Source: Thalassoglobus sp. JC818
Lineage (GTDB): Bacteria; Planctomycetota; Planctomycetia; Planctomycetales; Planctomycetaceae
DNA length: 64,000 bases
Assembly: GCF_040717535.1 (NCBI RefSeq)
Contig: NZ_JBFEFI010000007.1
Coordinates: 310,001-374,000, forward strand
Direction: 5' to 3'
Numbering within the stretch: position 1 is the stretch's first letter; each line of letters begins with the position of its first letter. The notes under the pieces were generated by a model. That model saw nothing but the letters and a program-made list of their open reading frames with translations, was not told the DNA's origin and ran no database searches. Positions 27,088-34,803 of this stretch are shown here, piece by piece. Both the position numbers and the translations under genes were made by a program.

Positions 27088-27818
27088 AGCGGGAAGTTCT
27101 CGATACGGGGATTGTGAAAGAGGCACAGTACCAGTGGCACTTGCTTGAGAGTTTTAAGCTATCGAATAAACAAGATCTCAGAAAGGAGATTGAAGCGAGA
27201 ACGGACACAGTGTGTGGTGACATTCAAAGCAGTTTGTGTGAATTGTTGATCAATGAATTTCAATCGATTGTTCCAACAATCAGAGATCGATTGAATAGAG
27301 TGCTGAAGCCGAAAAATCTCGATCCATCATCAGAGGTTACTTCGGAATCTATGGAGTTTTTGGAATCTCGTGTTGCATTGATGATTCTAGCAACGATTGA
27401 GGCGAGTTTAGATGATGCCTTCAAAGATCCCAGTGTGAGCGAGGACGCCCAACGCTTAGCAATGAACTGCTACGTACTTGGACGATTTATTGAGCGAATC
27501 GTGAGTATTCGGCCAATTGAACCACAGGTTAAGAAGCACAGGGACGGTAGCAACAAAGGCAAAGTCAAACGCACCGGGGGAGGTGACCTTTCAATGGCCG
27601 AAACGGTGCGAGCCTATCAAGAGGCGGTTTCAAAGAATCCGAAAGCGAAATTCGCGAAGATCGTTCAGATAGTTGTTGAGTGCCGGCAAAAACTGGATCA
27701 TGAAAAAACTCGGCCAGTCGAAAGATCGATTCGGCGGCATTTGAGGGAAGCGAAAGACCCTATCACTGGCGAGAAAACCCCTATCACTCCAGAATCGCAT
27801 GATTCCGCGCTAGAGTGA
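27084..27818 (+). CDS. Unknown protein co-translated with integrase
   Basis: 244 residues, starting inside the integrase stop codon. It is charged and helical; the last 80 residues are rich in Lys/Arg (PKAKFAKIVQIVVECRQKL, RRHLREAKDPITGEKTPITP). I recognise no family. Position in phage islands would suit a regulator or an accessory integration factor, but that is a guess. Codon and base use are more AT-rich than the integrase gene before it. Confidence 0.65.
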   Translation: MKREVLDTGIVKEAQYQWHLLESFKLSNKQDLRKEIEARTDTVCGDIQSSLCELLINEFQSIVPTIRDRLNRVLKPKNLDPSSEVTSESMEFLESRVALMILATIEASLDDAFKDPSVSEDAQRLAMNCYVLGRFIERIVSIRPIEPQVKKHRDGSNKGKVKRTGGGDLSMAETVRAYQEAVSKNPKAKFAKIVQIVVECRQKLDHEKTRPVERSIRRHLREAKDPITGEKTPITPESHDSALE

Positions 27819-27822
27819 ATTG

Positions 27823-27862
27823 GACAGACCGGGGGTTTGTCAGACAGACCGGGGGTTTGTCT
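27823..27862. repeat. Tandem 20-bp near-palindromes
   Basis: GACAGACCGGGGGTTTGTC occurs at 27823-27841 and again at 27843-27861, period 20. Each copy is a near-perfect inverted repeat (GACAGACC / GGTTTGTC, one mismatch). It sits between the first two element genes and the HTH gene. It could be a pair of operators for the HTH protein or a double hairpin in RNA. Confidence 0.65.
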
Positions 27863-27977
27863 GGGATTAGGAAAGCAAAATTCCTCCAACGGGCCACTGA
27901 CTACAACATCAAATTATAAGAATCCTCATAATACCAGAAGCAGTTAACGCTTCCCGTATTCAACATGAGGATTCACG

Positions 27978-28187
27978 ATGCAAAGCACAATCAACTCTCC
28001 TGCGAAGCTCACTCGCGCAGCAGCAGCCGACTACCTGGGCGTCACGAAATCGACGCTCGCCACCTGGGCCAGTCTCGGCAAGGGGCCAGTCTTTCGCAAG
28101 ATCGGAGGCAAGGTGATTTACCTCGTCAGTGATCTTGATTCTTACATGGACGCACGCGCTACGAATTGCTCGTCCGCGCTCTCTTAG
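27978..28187 (+). CDS. Helix-turn-helix protein, AlpA/excisionase-like
   Basis: 69 residues. LTRAAAADYLGVTKSTLATW is a winged HTH of the MerR/excisionase type, followed by VFRKIGGKVIYLVSDLDSYM, the typical end of HTH_17 proteins. GAGGA precedes the ATG. In satellites such proteins (AlpA, Xis, Stl partners) direct excision or control the replication genes. It is followed by a hairpin terminator. Confidence 0.88.
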   Translation: MQSTINSPAKLTRAAAADYLGVTKSTLATWASLGKGPVFRKIGGKVIYLVSDLDSYMDARATNCSSALS

Positions 28188-28206
28188 TCCACCACCCAAA
28201 CAAAAA

Positions 28207-28243
28207 CCCGCTCGACGGCAGCAACCATCGAACGGGCTTGTCT
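28207..28243 (+). terminator. Terminator-like hairpin after HTH gene
   Basis: CCCGCTCGA (28207-28215) pairs with TCGAACGGG (28228-28236) with one mismatch, followed by CTTGTCTT. It would separate the HTH transcript from the primase genes. Confidence 0.5.
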
Positions 28244-28285
28244 TGTGCTCTTGCGAGGGGCACACAACTTGAAAGCAGCAATCTG

Positions 28286-28546
28286 ATGATACGTGATCAC
28301 GTCAAGGAACTCAAGAAAACATCCCACAGGATCGAATATCTTGGTGGGTCTCTTCACGGCGAAAAACTCGATGTTCGCGAACCGTTCCATCAAGGGCATG
28401 GGGTGTTGGTTGATACCTCTGTACCTGGGCTCGTGCTTGTTGAAGAGTATTCTCGGTGCGTTATTCCCGGCGTTCTGATGCTCAAACACTCCTCGTTCTG
28501 GGGTTGGGGTGATGGCTCTGTTGATAGCTGGGAGGCCTTGAACTAA
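28286..28546 (+). CDS. Small hypothetical protein coupled to primase gene
   Basis: 86 residues from ATG 28286. Its stop overlaps the primase ATG as TAATG, an arrangement used repeatedly in this element. Text such as EYLGGSLHGEKLDV and GVLVDTSVPGLVLVEEYSR looks like a folded protein. No family recognised. The ribosome site is weak and the opposite strand is also open here (28184-28624), so the call is moderate. Confidence 0.5.
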   Translation: MIRDHVKELKKTSHRIEYLGGSLHGEKLDVREPFHQGHGVLVDTSVPGLVLVEEYSRCVIPGVLMLKHSSFWGWGDGSVDSWEALN

Positions 28547-30891
28547 TGGAATTTCCTGTACTTGATCCGAATACAGAATTTGTCGAATCATCTCCTGAAC
28601 AAAGTTGTCCCATTTGCTCGTCAATCAGCGGTTGCAAATTTCAAACGACAGCCAGCGAAGTCACAGTTTTTTGCAAAAACAAAACGGCACATGATGTTCA
28701 TGGAGCGGCCACGCAAGTCGAGGATGTAAACGGAACCGTCTGGTTCAGATATGTCATTACCCGGTCGACCAAGATCAACAACCCGTTCGAAGGGAAAATT
28801 GATCTACACGACTACCTCGACTTGCGTCGATCCGGCCTATCAGACGAGACAATTGAGAGTTGCCAGTTCTACACCGAAGAACACTACGAGCGACTGGCGA
28901 GCATCATCAATTGGAAGTCATACTCGAAGAAGATGGGCAGTGCTCTCGTTATTCCATTCTTTGGCATGGATGGTGAGTTGAACGGCTTCAAACGAATCAA
29001 GCCGCTCTACCCCAAGAAGGACCGAAACGGGAGGAAACAGAAATACCTCAGCCCGAAAGGGGTTGATACTCAACCCTATTTCCCCCCAAAAATCATCCCA
29101 CATCTGCTTGAAACTACTGTTTCTCTGATCATCACTGAGGGAGAAAAGAAAGCAGCCAAAGCCACGCAAGAAGGTTTTCCATGTATTGGACTACCGGGAG
29201 TTGACTGTTTTCGGCAGAAAGGGAAAGACAAGCTCAGTCCAGAACTGCAACGAGTGAAGTGGCAGGGGCGCGAGGTCTTCATTTGCTACGACTCAGACCT
29301 AAGTGAGAAAGAGCAGGTTGCTCAGGCAGAAGCGAAGCTTGCATCATTTCTCTCGAAGGTTGGGGCTAAAGTCAAAGTTATACGGCTTCCAGACGGGCCG
29401 GACGGTTCGAAACAGGGGCTTGATGACTACCTCATAAATCATGGTCGTGTTGAGTTCTCGAAATTGCGGGACAAGGCTGAAGATCCCCTGGAAGTTGACG
29501 CGGGTGAACTTTCAGATGGATTCGACGCAGCCGTAACAGCAGAAGAATTCCTAGCAACTCTCTGTCTCCATAATGGCGTGTCCTACAATCTCCGATTCTG
29601 GCGAGATGAATTCTGGACATGGGCACATGGTCGCTACACACCAATCCCCGACAGTGACCTTCGATGTGCTGTTCGAAAGTTCATTGACGACCAATTCGAG
29701 AAGCCACTACTGAGTATGGCGACAAACGTCATTGACTCCCTGAAGTCGAAAGTGCACATCCCACATCGAAAAGAACAGCCATCTTGGCTCATAAGCGGGA
29801 AAGGACAGGGAAAAGGCTGGATATCTTTCGCGAACGGAATCGGAAACATCTATCAGATGGAAGCCAAGCAAGGTGAATCCGAATTTAAGCAGAGCGATCT
29901 TATCCCGCACACTCCAGAATTCTTCTCACCGATCGTAATGCCATACCCATACGATCCAGAGGCGGAGTGTCCTGCATGGTTTGAATTCTTGGCTCACAAC
30001 CTCGATGGGGATGCGAGACGCATCGAGCTGTTGCAAGAGTGGTTCGGCTATTGCCTGATTCCCGGAAACGAACGACAGAAGTTTCTGATCCTGTATGGCG
30101 AAGGCGGAACCGGGAAATCAACAGCACTCGCGGCGCTACGGGGTTTGCTTGGTGAAGAGAATGTTTCGTCTGTCCCTCTTGAGCAGTTTGGAAGTCGGTT
30201 CTCACTGATTCAAACCGTGGGGAAGCTCGCGAACATTGCGGCCGATACTGGTGAGATCGACAAGACTGCTGAAGGCTATCTGAAGTCGTTCACGTCCGGC
30301 GACAAGATGCAATTTGAGCAGAAGATGAAGCCAGTCTTCTCAGCAGTGCCGACTGCGAAAATGATTCTCGCGACAAACAACCTGCCAAGATTCACAGATC
30401 GAACGGCGGGCATCTGGCGACGCATTGGCTTGATCCCATTCGATACGAAGGTTGATCCGTCAAGGCGAGTGGTCGGAATGGATACGCCGAAGTGGTGGCT
30501 TGAGAACGGCGAACTTTCCGGAATCTTCAATTGGGCGATGCAAGGCCGCATGCGACTCGAAGAACGGGGTGAATTCACAACCTCAGAGAAGTGTGAAGAC
30601 ATCATTGAAGAGTATCGGATTCAGTCAAACCCAGCGATGAACTTCCTCATGGAACACTACGCTGAGAGTCAAAATGGGTACGTCGTGACCTCGGATGTTT
30701 ACGCCGGCTACAAACAATGGTGCGACGACAACGGGTATCGGAAGCTGTCTGCCGGGCAATTTGGAAAAGAAGTCAACCGAACGTTCCCGACAGCAGTTAA
30801 GACTAGAAAGAACATAAATGGCGAACGTCACAACACTTACGAAGGAATCTACAAAGTCAAGGACCATGCCGGGATTAAATCTTGGTCATAG
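28546..30891 (+). CDS. P4/D5-type DNA primase-helicase
   Basis: 781 residues. It would unwind and prime the element's own origin. The N-terminus has a CPIC (21-24) zinc-like motif; residues 190-260 are a Toprim/DUF3854-like domain with ITEGEKKA (196-203) and CYDSD (247-251); the C-terminus is an SF3 helicase with Walker A G518-E-G-G-T-G-K524-S-T, the B region QTVGKLANIAADTGE and sensor ILATNNLPRFTDR. A D5_N region precedes the ATPase. This domain plan is that of P4 alpha, SaPI/PICI primases and plasmid primases. The stop codon overlaps the first iteron of the origin. Confidence 0.93.
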   Translation: MEFPVLDPNTEFVESSPEQSCPICSSISGCKFQTTASEVTVFCKNKTAHDVHGAATQVEDVNGTVWFRYVITRSTKINNPFEGKIDLHDYLDLRRSGLSDETIESCQFYTEEHYERLASIINWKSYSKKMGSALVIPFFGMDGELNGFKRIKPLYPKKDRNGRKQKYLSPKGVDTQPYFPPKIIPHLLETTVSLIITEGEKKAAKATQEGFPCIGLPGVDCFRQKGKDKLSPELQRVKWQGREVFICYDSDLSEKEQVAQAEAKLASFLSKVGAKVKVIRLPDGPDGSKQGLDDYLINHGRVEFSKLRDKAEDPLEVDAGELSDGFDAAVTAEEFLATLCLHNGVSYNLRFWRDEFWTWAHGRYTPIPDSDLRCAVRKFIDDQFEKPLLSMATNVIDSLKSKVHIPHRKEQPSWLISGKGQGKGWISFANGIGNIYQMEAKQGESEFKQSDLIPHTPEFFSPIVMPYPYDPEAECPAWFEFLAHNLDGDARRIELLQEWFGYCLIPGNERQKFLILYGEGGTGKSTALAALRGLLGEENVSSVPLEQFGSRFSLIQTVGKLANIAADTGEIDKTAEGYLKSFTSGDKMQFEQKMKPVFSAVPTAKMILATNNLPRFTDRTAGIWRRIGLIPFDTKVDPSRRVVGMDTPKWWLENGELSGIFNWAMQGRMRLEERGEFTTSEKCEDIIEEYRIQSNPAMNFLMEHYAESQNGYVVTSDVYAGYKQWCDDNGYRKLSAGQFGKEVNRTFPTAVKTRKNINGERHNTYEGIYKVKDHAGIKSWS

Positions 30892-31017
30892 TAGTCACAG
30901 TAGTCACAGTAATCCTATTTGGCACGCGTGGGGATTTGTAACCAACGGCCAAGAGAGTCAATACATCCATGATATGAATCAAATGAGATAACTATGACCA
31001 CTATGACCACTGTGACC
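30884..31017. other. Likely replication origin with two inverted iteron triplets
   Basis: Three contiguous 9-mers GGTCATAGT, AGTCACAGT, AGTCACAGT (30884-30910) face three contiguous 9-mers ACTATGACC, ACTATGACC, ACTGTGACC (30991-31017) in opposite orientation. Both sets fit ACTRTGACY. The 80-bp spacer becomes AT-rich toward its right side (30950-30990). Origins of SaPI-type satellites lie just 3' of the rep gene and consist of iteron sets flanking an AT-rich segment, which is exactly this position and plan. Confidence 0.75.
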
Positions 31018-31046
31018 AAAGGCCAATTACAGCGAGAGGAAATCTG

Positions 31047-31169
31047 ATGAACTCACAAGCTGAAAAGACTTGTCCGTGTTGCAAGCTCACAAGCCGACAT
31101 CATGTGTGGCTTGTCGCACTGGGCTGTTTTGAATGTGTTTCGTGTTTCTGGCGATGGGGTGATGAATGA
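31047..31169 (+). CDS. 40-residue zinc-ribbon microprotein
   Basis: It starts at ATG 31047 with AGAGGA eight bases upstream and ends at TGA 31167-31169, overlapping the next ATG (ATGA). The cysteines are CPCC near residue 9-12 and CFECVSC near 28-34, a four-cysteine zinc-binding pattern. It is the first gene after the origin. Function unknown. Confidence 0.65.
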   Translation: MNSQAEKTCPCCKLTSRHHVWLVALGCFECVSCFWRWGDE

Positions 31170-31375
31170 TCAACACAGCCGAGAACACGACAACCAACAG
31201 TCAACGGGTTGCCGATCCTACACCGGCGGAGATTCGCGAGCGATGCAAGGAAATCCAAGCGGGATGGACAGCCGAAGAACGGGAACGGCGATGGGTCGGC
31301 GGCGCTCGAGAAGATTGGACCGTTCCACAAGTTCGGGCGGTTGGGTTTGGGAAGACGTCGGGGGAGGACGTTTGA
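31166..31375 (+). CDS. Small hypothetical phage-type protein
   Basis: 69 residues, overlapping the previous stop by four bases. Charged and helical (PAEIRERCKEIQAGW, AEERERRW, then DWTVPQVRAVG). No family recognised; composition and position fit a small phage accessory protein. Confidence 0.6.
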   Translation: MINTAENTTTNSQRVADPTPAEIRERCKEIQAGWTAEERERRWVGGAREDWTVPQVRAVGFGKTSGEDV

Positions 31376-31421
31376 CCGCATAATTGATGCGGAAGTCGAA
31401 GGTACTTCCCAGCGGCACGTT

Positions 31422-31529
31422 ATGTGGCGTGTTCGGGATTTTCTCGCATTTTCTGTGCCATATAACTTTCAAAAACGGCATGTCGTCGTCTTGATTCACT
31501 CACTAGGTCAAATGGACAACAGGTTATGA
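31422..31529 (+). CDS. Possible 35-residue protein, overlapping frame
   Basis: The frame ending at TGA 31527-31529 overlaps the next gene by ATGA and is open back to 31209, inside the preceding gene. The first ATG after that gene is 31422 (MWRVRDFLAF). A frameshift from the preceding gene near 31340-31370 would also join it. Weak ribosome site; low confidence. Confidence 0.3.
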   Translation: MWRVRDFLAFSVPYNFQKRHVVVLIHSLGQMDNRL

Positions 31530-31798
31530 GCGGGATTCAGTGTTCGAATTGCGGGTCGGATGACTCAATCGTACGTGATACGAAACCGGAAGATGGTGCG
31601 CGTGTTCGTCTGCGTGAATGCAAAGAGTGCGGGTATAAGTTCTGGACTCATGAGACACTAGGGCGGTTTCCGTCCGGCAAGATCCCATATATGCGGCCGG
31701 AAGTCATATATGCTATCAAAATGCTCGACAGGCTGTATGAAGTTCTTCCGGATGAGTCGAAACCTGCGATAATACATCCAGATTCAACGTCTCACTAG
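31526..31798 (+). CDS. Zinc-ribbon protein, NrdR- or Ogr/Delta-like
   Basis: 90 residues. QCSNCGSDD near 5-13 and ECKECGYKFWTHETLGR near 33-49 give C-x2-C ... C-x2-C followed by an aromatic and T-x-E, a pattern shared by the N-terminal zinc ribbon of NrdR and by Ogr/Delta late-gene activators of P2/P4. It lacks the NrdR ATP-cone. In a satellite, a Delta-like role (switching on late or helper genes) is attractive but is inference. Confidence 0.75.
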   Translation: MSGIQCSNCGSDDSIVRDTKPEDGARVRLRECKECGYKFWTHETLGRFPSGKIPYMRPEVIYAIKMLDRLYEVLPDESKPAIIHPDSTSH

Positions 31799-31808
31799 GA
31801 ATTACACA

Positions 31809-32264
31809 ATGACTGACTTCGAAGGCGTGTTAATTACGCCAGGACAGCGGGTTGAGTGGGTGCCAGGCGAGCGACTCGAACGCTACCAGGAACACTTAAG
31901 AAAAGCGGCGTCGGGCGATTTGGACGCCCAACTTGAATGTGAACGACTCAATCCGGGTGGTCCCAGCGCAGTCGATCGGGATATCTTGGAATTCCAACAT
32001 CTGGAAACACAGATTGCACTCTGTGCGGGTGATCTTGCGAAGATTCAAAAGCAATCTGACCGGGCTGAGCGAGCACTTGAGAAGGCGCAGGACGAATACT
32101 ACGAGGCTGAGAAGCGACTTCAGGAAGCACAGACAGCAGCACGTAAGCTCCACACGGAACAGAACCGAATCAAACAAGAGCGCGACGCTTTCCGAAGCAT
32201 GAAAACCTCGTCTCAACTGCACGTTTCTGAGATGTTTCCAACACAATTCGAAGAGGATGAATAA
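31809..32264 (+). CDS. Coiled-coil protein before capsid gene, scaffold candidate
   Basis: 151 residues. Residues 60-130 are a continuous charged coiled coil (LEKAQDEYYEAEKRLQEAQ and neighbours); the N-terminus contains RVEWVPGERLERYQEHL. It overlaps the capsid gene start (TAATG). Scaffolding proteins are often coiled coils encoded directly upstream of the major capsid gene, so this is the best candidate; no sequence family recognised. Confidence 0.7.
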   Translation: MTDFEGVLITPGQRVEWVPGERLERYQEHLRKAASGDLDAQLECERLNPGGPSAVDRDILEFQHLETQIALCAGDLAKIQKQSDRAERALEKAQDEYYEAEKRLQEAQTAARKLHTEQNRIKQERDAFRSMKTSSQLHVSEMFPTQFEEDE

Positions 32265-33340
32265 TGGTACTCCCAAAAATTCGAGTTCCACTTGATCAAT
32301 TGAAACAACGTTACAACGAGGTCGTCTATCGGCAAGAACCGAAGATGATCCCACTCAGAGAAGACTGGACGGTTTTTTCGCGAGTTGACAACTTGCGGGA
32401 TGTGGTCCATCAGTGCTGCATCCATGATGGTCAGCCACTCAGCGAAAGAGAGCCGGATAACATCCGAACCGCGATCACTGGCGCTGCGCTTGGCAATCTG
32501 TTTTCCGAGACGATCGGAACTGAGATCAATGCCGGTTTCGATCAGCTGAACGACACAACGGATTGGGTCCGATCTGGCGAACTCGCGTCAAGCAAGATTC
32601 AAGAACGCTTGCGATTGTCTCACAACGCAGCGGGCCGAATGCAGGAAGTTCCACGCGGCAAAGTCGCTTCGGGATTCATCGTCGACATTGAAGGTGTTGA
32701 AGAGATTCGCGGGGTGCGGTTCGCCAAGGTGCTTACCGTCGATGAGCAGGACATTATTGACCAGAACGTCGATATGTTGACGCGGGCGCCTCGGTTGCTC
32801 GGTCAAGCTGCAAGGCGCGTGCGTCCGGATTTGGTCTATGCGACACTTCTGCAGAATCCGGAATTGTCGGATGATACGCCGATCTTCGACGCGAGCCGTG
32901 GAAACGCTGGCGAGGCTGAATTGAGTACTTCCAGTTTCGCCGATGCGGTTCAGTGGATTCGCACACGGACCGAGGAAGGCATCAATCTAGATCAGCAACC
33001 AAAGTTCCTGATTGTCACACCAAAGCTTGAGAACGCAGCGAGAACGATTCTCAGGGACCGCGAGTTGAACGGCGAACAGAACAAGATTCAATTGCGAGTT
33101 GAATCACGTCTTGAGACCGGGGTGATTGATCCCATCAGCGATGAGATGGTCAGCGGTTCAGAGTCGCGGTGGTATCTGATCGGCAGCGGTGCAAGCTTCG
33201 AATTCGCAACTGTTGAAGGTCGTCCGCAAATTGGCCGTTTCGTTCAAACTCGGGGAACGTGGGGGCTAGCTCATGATGTGAAGTGGACAGTTGGACTTGT
33301 CGCGCTCGATTGGCGAAGCATGTACCGGGGCAACGTTTAG
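32264..33340 (+). CDS. HK97-fold major capsid protein, Mu gpT-like family
   Basis: 358 residues. The text follows the pattern of capsid proteins otherwise fused to or next to ClpP-type prohead proteases: a loop GRMQEVPRGK, then RFAKVLTVDEQDIIDQNVDM, RAPRLLGQAARRVRPDLVYATLLQNPELSDDTPIFDASRGN (read as family motifs QxAAR..D.V...L..NP, F.a..GN) and PKFLIVTPKLENAARTIL, ending with HDVKWTVGLVALDWRSMY. It should form the shell of the particle. No protease domain is attached and none is encoded nearby, so assembly probably uses the coiled-coil protein upstream or helper factors. Encapsulin-like use is an alternative. Confidence 0.82.
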   Translation: MVLPKIRVPLDQLKQRYNEVVYRQEPKMIPLREDWTVFSRVDNLRDVVHQCCIHDGQPLSEREPDNIRTAITGAALGNLFSETIGTEINAGFDQLNDTTDWVRSGELASSKIQERLRLSHNAAGRMQEVPRGKVASGFIVDIEGVEEIRGVRFAKVLTVDEQDIIDQNVDMLTRAPRLLGQAARRVRPDLVYATLLQNPELSDDTPIFDASRGNAGEAELSTSSFADAVQWIRTRTEEGINLDQQPKFLIVTPKLENAARTILRDRELNGEQNKIQLRVESRLETGVIDPISDEMVSGSESRWYLIGSGASFEFATVEGRPQIGRFVQTRGTWGLAHDVKWTVGLVALDWRSMYRGNV

Positions 33341-33423
33341 AAAATCCTGTTGCGGCCGGGCGTGTTGCGTCTATCCCGATAACAGGCGCAGCACGCTCGG
33401 TTTGGGTTGAGAAGGGCAATGAA

Positions 33424-33654
33424 ATGACATCCACGGACTATCTAAAGCAATGTCAGCATTGCGGCGAAACCAAACGATACAAGGCGACTCCAGAGGGTTC
33501 CGACGTGGTTTCCGTTCTCCGCAAGATGGCGATTCGCAGAACAGAGCCGACCGTCTGGCAATGCAAGTGCGATGCGTGCGGGAAAAGCAGTTGCCACAGC
33601 CGTAGGACGTTCACACAGAGCGAAGTTCGCCAATACCTGGGAGGCGCTGAGTAG
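33424..33654 (+). CDS. Zinc-ribbon small protein 1 (after capsid)
   Basis: 76 residues from ATG 33424 with GAGAAGG upstream. CQHCGETKRY near 10 and CKCDACGKSSCHSR near 47-57 form a zinc ribbon. The stop overlaps the next start (TAGTG). No family recognised. Confidence 0.65.
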   Translation: MTSTDYLKQCQHCGETKRYKATPEGSDVVSVLRKMAIRRTEPTVWQCKCDACGKSSCHSRRTFTQSEVRQYLGGAE

Positions 33655-33902
33655 TGTCCATTCGATCGTTTACAAAGTGGCTCACAGAGAAACCCGATTC
33701 CCCGAACTGGATACCCAGCGAGGGGAAAGACTATTGCCGTCGATGCTTGAATGATGATCTGCACACTTTCCATGTCCGGGCAATCGGCAAAGATGCAGAA
33801 CCGGGAACGGCTGAGGCATGGTTTCACGCTCCAAAGTGGGCGGTAGCCTGCCGGGCATGCGGGACATACTACGAACTTCACAGGGACGTCACAGAACAAT
33901 GA
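33654..33902 (+). CDS. Zinc-ribbon small protein 2
   Basis: 82 residues from GTG 33654, which overlaps the stop of the previous gene. YCRRCLNDD near 28 and ACRACGTYYELH near 65-76 give C-x2-C ... C-x2-C. It ends in an ATGA overlap with the next gene. Confidence 0.62.
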   Translation: MSIRSFTKWLTEKPDSPNWIPSEGKDYCRRCLNDDLHTFHVRAIGKDAEPGTAEAWFHAPKWAVACRACGTYYELHRDVTEQ

Positions 33903-34105
33903 AACTTCAGATCGCTCGCACTCTTCGCGTTGTCGGTGTGCCCTTACCGGGTGAACGTGAGGAGTGCGAGTATCTTCTCTGTCGAGTCTGCAATTCTTCG
34001 GACTGGTGCGAACTGGTGATTGACAACCGTGATTCCTCGATCTGGAGAAGCTGTCAGCAGTGCGGGTTGAGATTCAGGATATGGGAGCGAACATGCGAGC
34101 ATTGA
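33899..34105 (+). CDS. Zinc-ribbon small protein 3
   Basis: 68 residues from ATG 33899. CRVCNSSDWCEL near 28-39 and SCQQCGLRFRIWER near 51-64 form a zinc ribbon resembling the C-terminal half of Ogr-type fingers (C-x2-C-x2-F). It overlaps the next gene by 13 bases. Confidence 0.62.
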   Translation: MKLQIARTLRVVGVPLPGEREECEYLLCRVCNSSDWCELVIDNRDSSIWRSCQQCGLRFRIWERTCEH

Positions 34106-34800
34106 AAACCCTAGCGGCGTTTCTATTGCTTGCGGGTTCAGTCCAAGCACAAACGACGCTTTACAGTGACAACTTCACAACCGAAGCCACGATAGATATC
34201 GACGCTTGGGATTCTGTTGAGAACGGCGGTGTCTGGTGGAACGATGCGACCGACGCAACACCGTGGACAGCCGTTTCAGGCACGAAACCCACGGTCAACG
34301 CATTCAGCGATCGGGTCAATGGCGGAAATACCATTGGTCACAGTCTCATTGACCTGGGAACCGCGAACGTCGATTGGACACTGACGCATTTCTTCAACGG
34401 GACATCCGACGACACTTACGATTCAGTCTTCTGGATTCGTTCCAATAGCGATCGGACGCAAGCTCTCGGAATCTTCCACGATAGCAGCGAGGGGGAATTC
34501 TCACTCGTTGATCAAGATATGACGGAGATTGAACCGGGCGAAGCGACGGGCATGAGCGTATCGACCGATCACACAATTCGCATCGTGCTTGATGGTAGCT
34601 CAATCACGGTCTACATCGATGGCGGGGAAACTCCCGTTGCTGACTGGACCAACGCAACCGGGCAGACGAACACCTATCTCGGACTGCGAACCAATCGCTC
34701 AACAGTCCGTTTCGATGACTTCTCAATCGTGTCGATCCCAGAACCGGAAGAAGACGACGACCGACGGCGCTACAACATTCAAACGCGTTTCGCGCCGTGA
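34093..34800 (+). CDS. Secreted beta-sandwich (LamG/jelly-roll-like) protein
   Basis: 235 residues from ATG 34093, chosen for GGGAG five bases upstream and because MRALKTLAAFLLLAGSVQAQ is a signal peptide. The mature part reads as a concanavalin-like fold: YSDNFTTEATIDIDAWDS, WIRSNSD, then HTIRIVLDGSSITVYIDGG and LRTNRSTVRFDDFSI, typical of LamG/3-keto-disaccharide hydrolase-like domains. The end is acidic then basic (EPEEDDDRRR). A secreted protein is unusual cargo for a satellite; it could be a surface or exclusion factor. Confidence 0.65.
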   Translation: MRALKTLAAFLLLAGSVQAQTTLYSDNFTTEATIDIDAWDSVENGGVWWNDATDATPWTAVSGTKPTVNAFSDRVNGGNTIGHSLIDLGTANVDWTLTHFFNGTSDDTYDSVFWIRSNSDRTQALGIFHDSSEGEFSLVDQDMTEIEPGEATGMSVSTDHTIRIVLDGSSITVYIDGGETPVADWTNATGQTNTYLGLRTNRSTVRFDDFSIVSIPEPEEDDDRRRYNIQTRFAP

Positions 34801-34803
34801 ATC

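Noticed and set aside
28184-28624. 146-residue minus-strand frame near the primase start
   Set aside because: All supported genes of the element are on the plus strand and the overlapping plus-strand frame is coupled to the primase start; not fully excluded.
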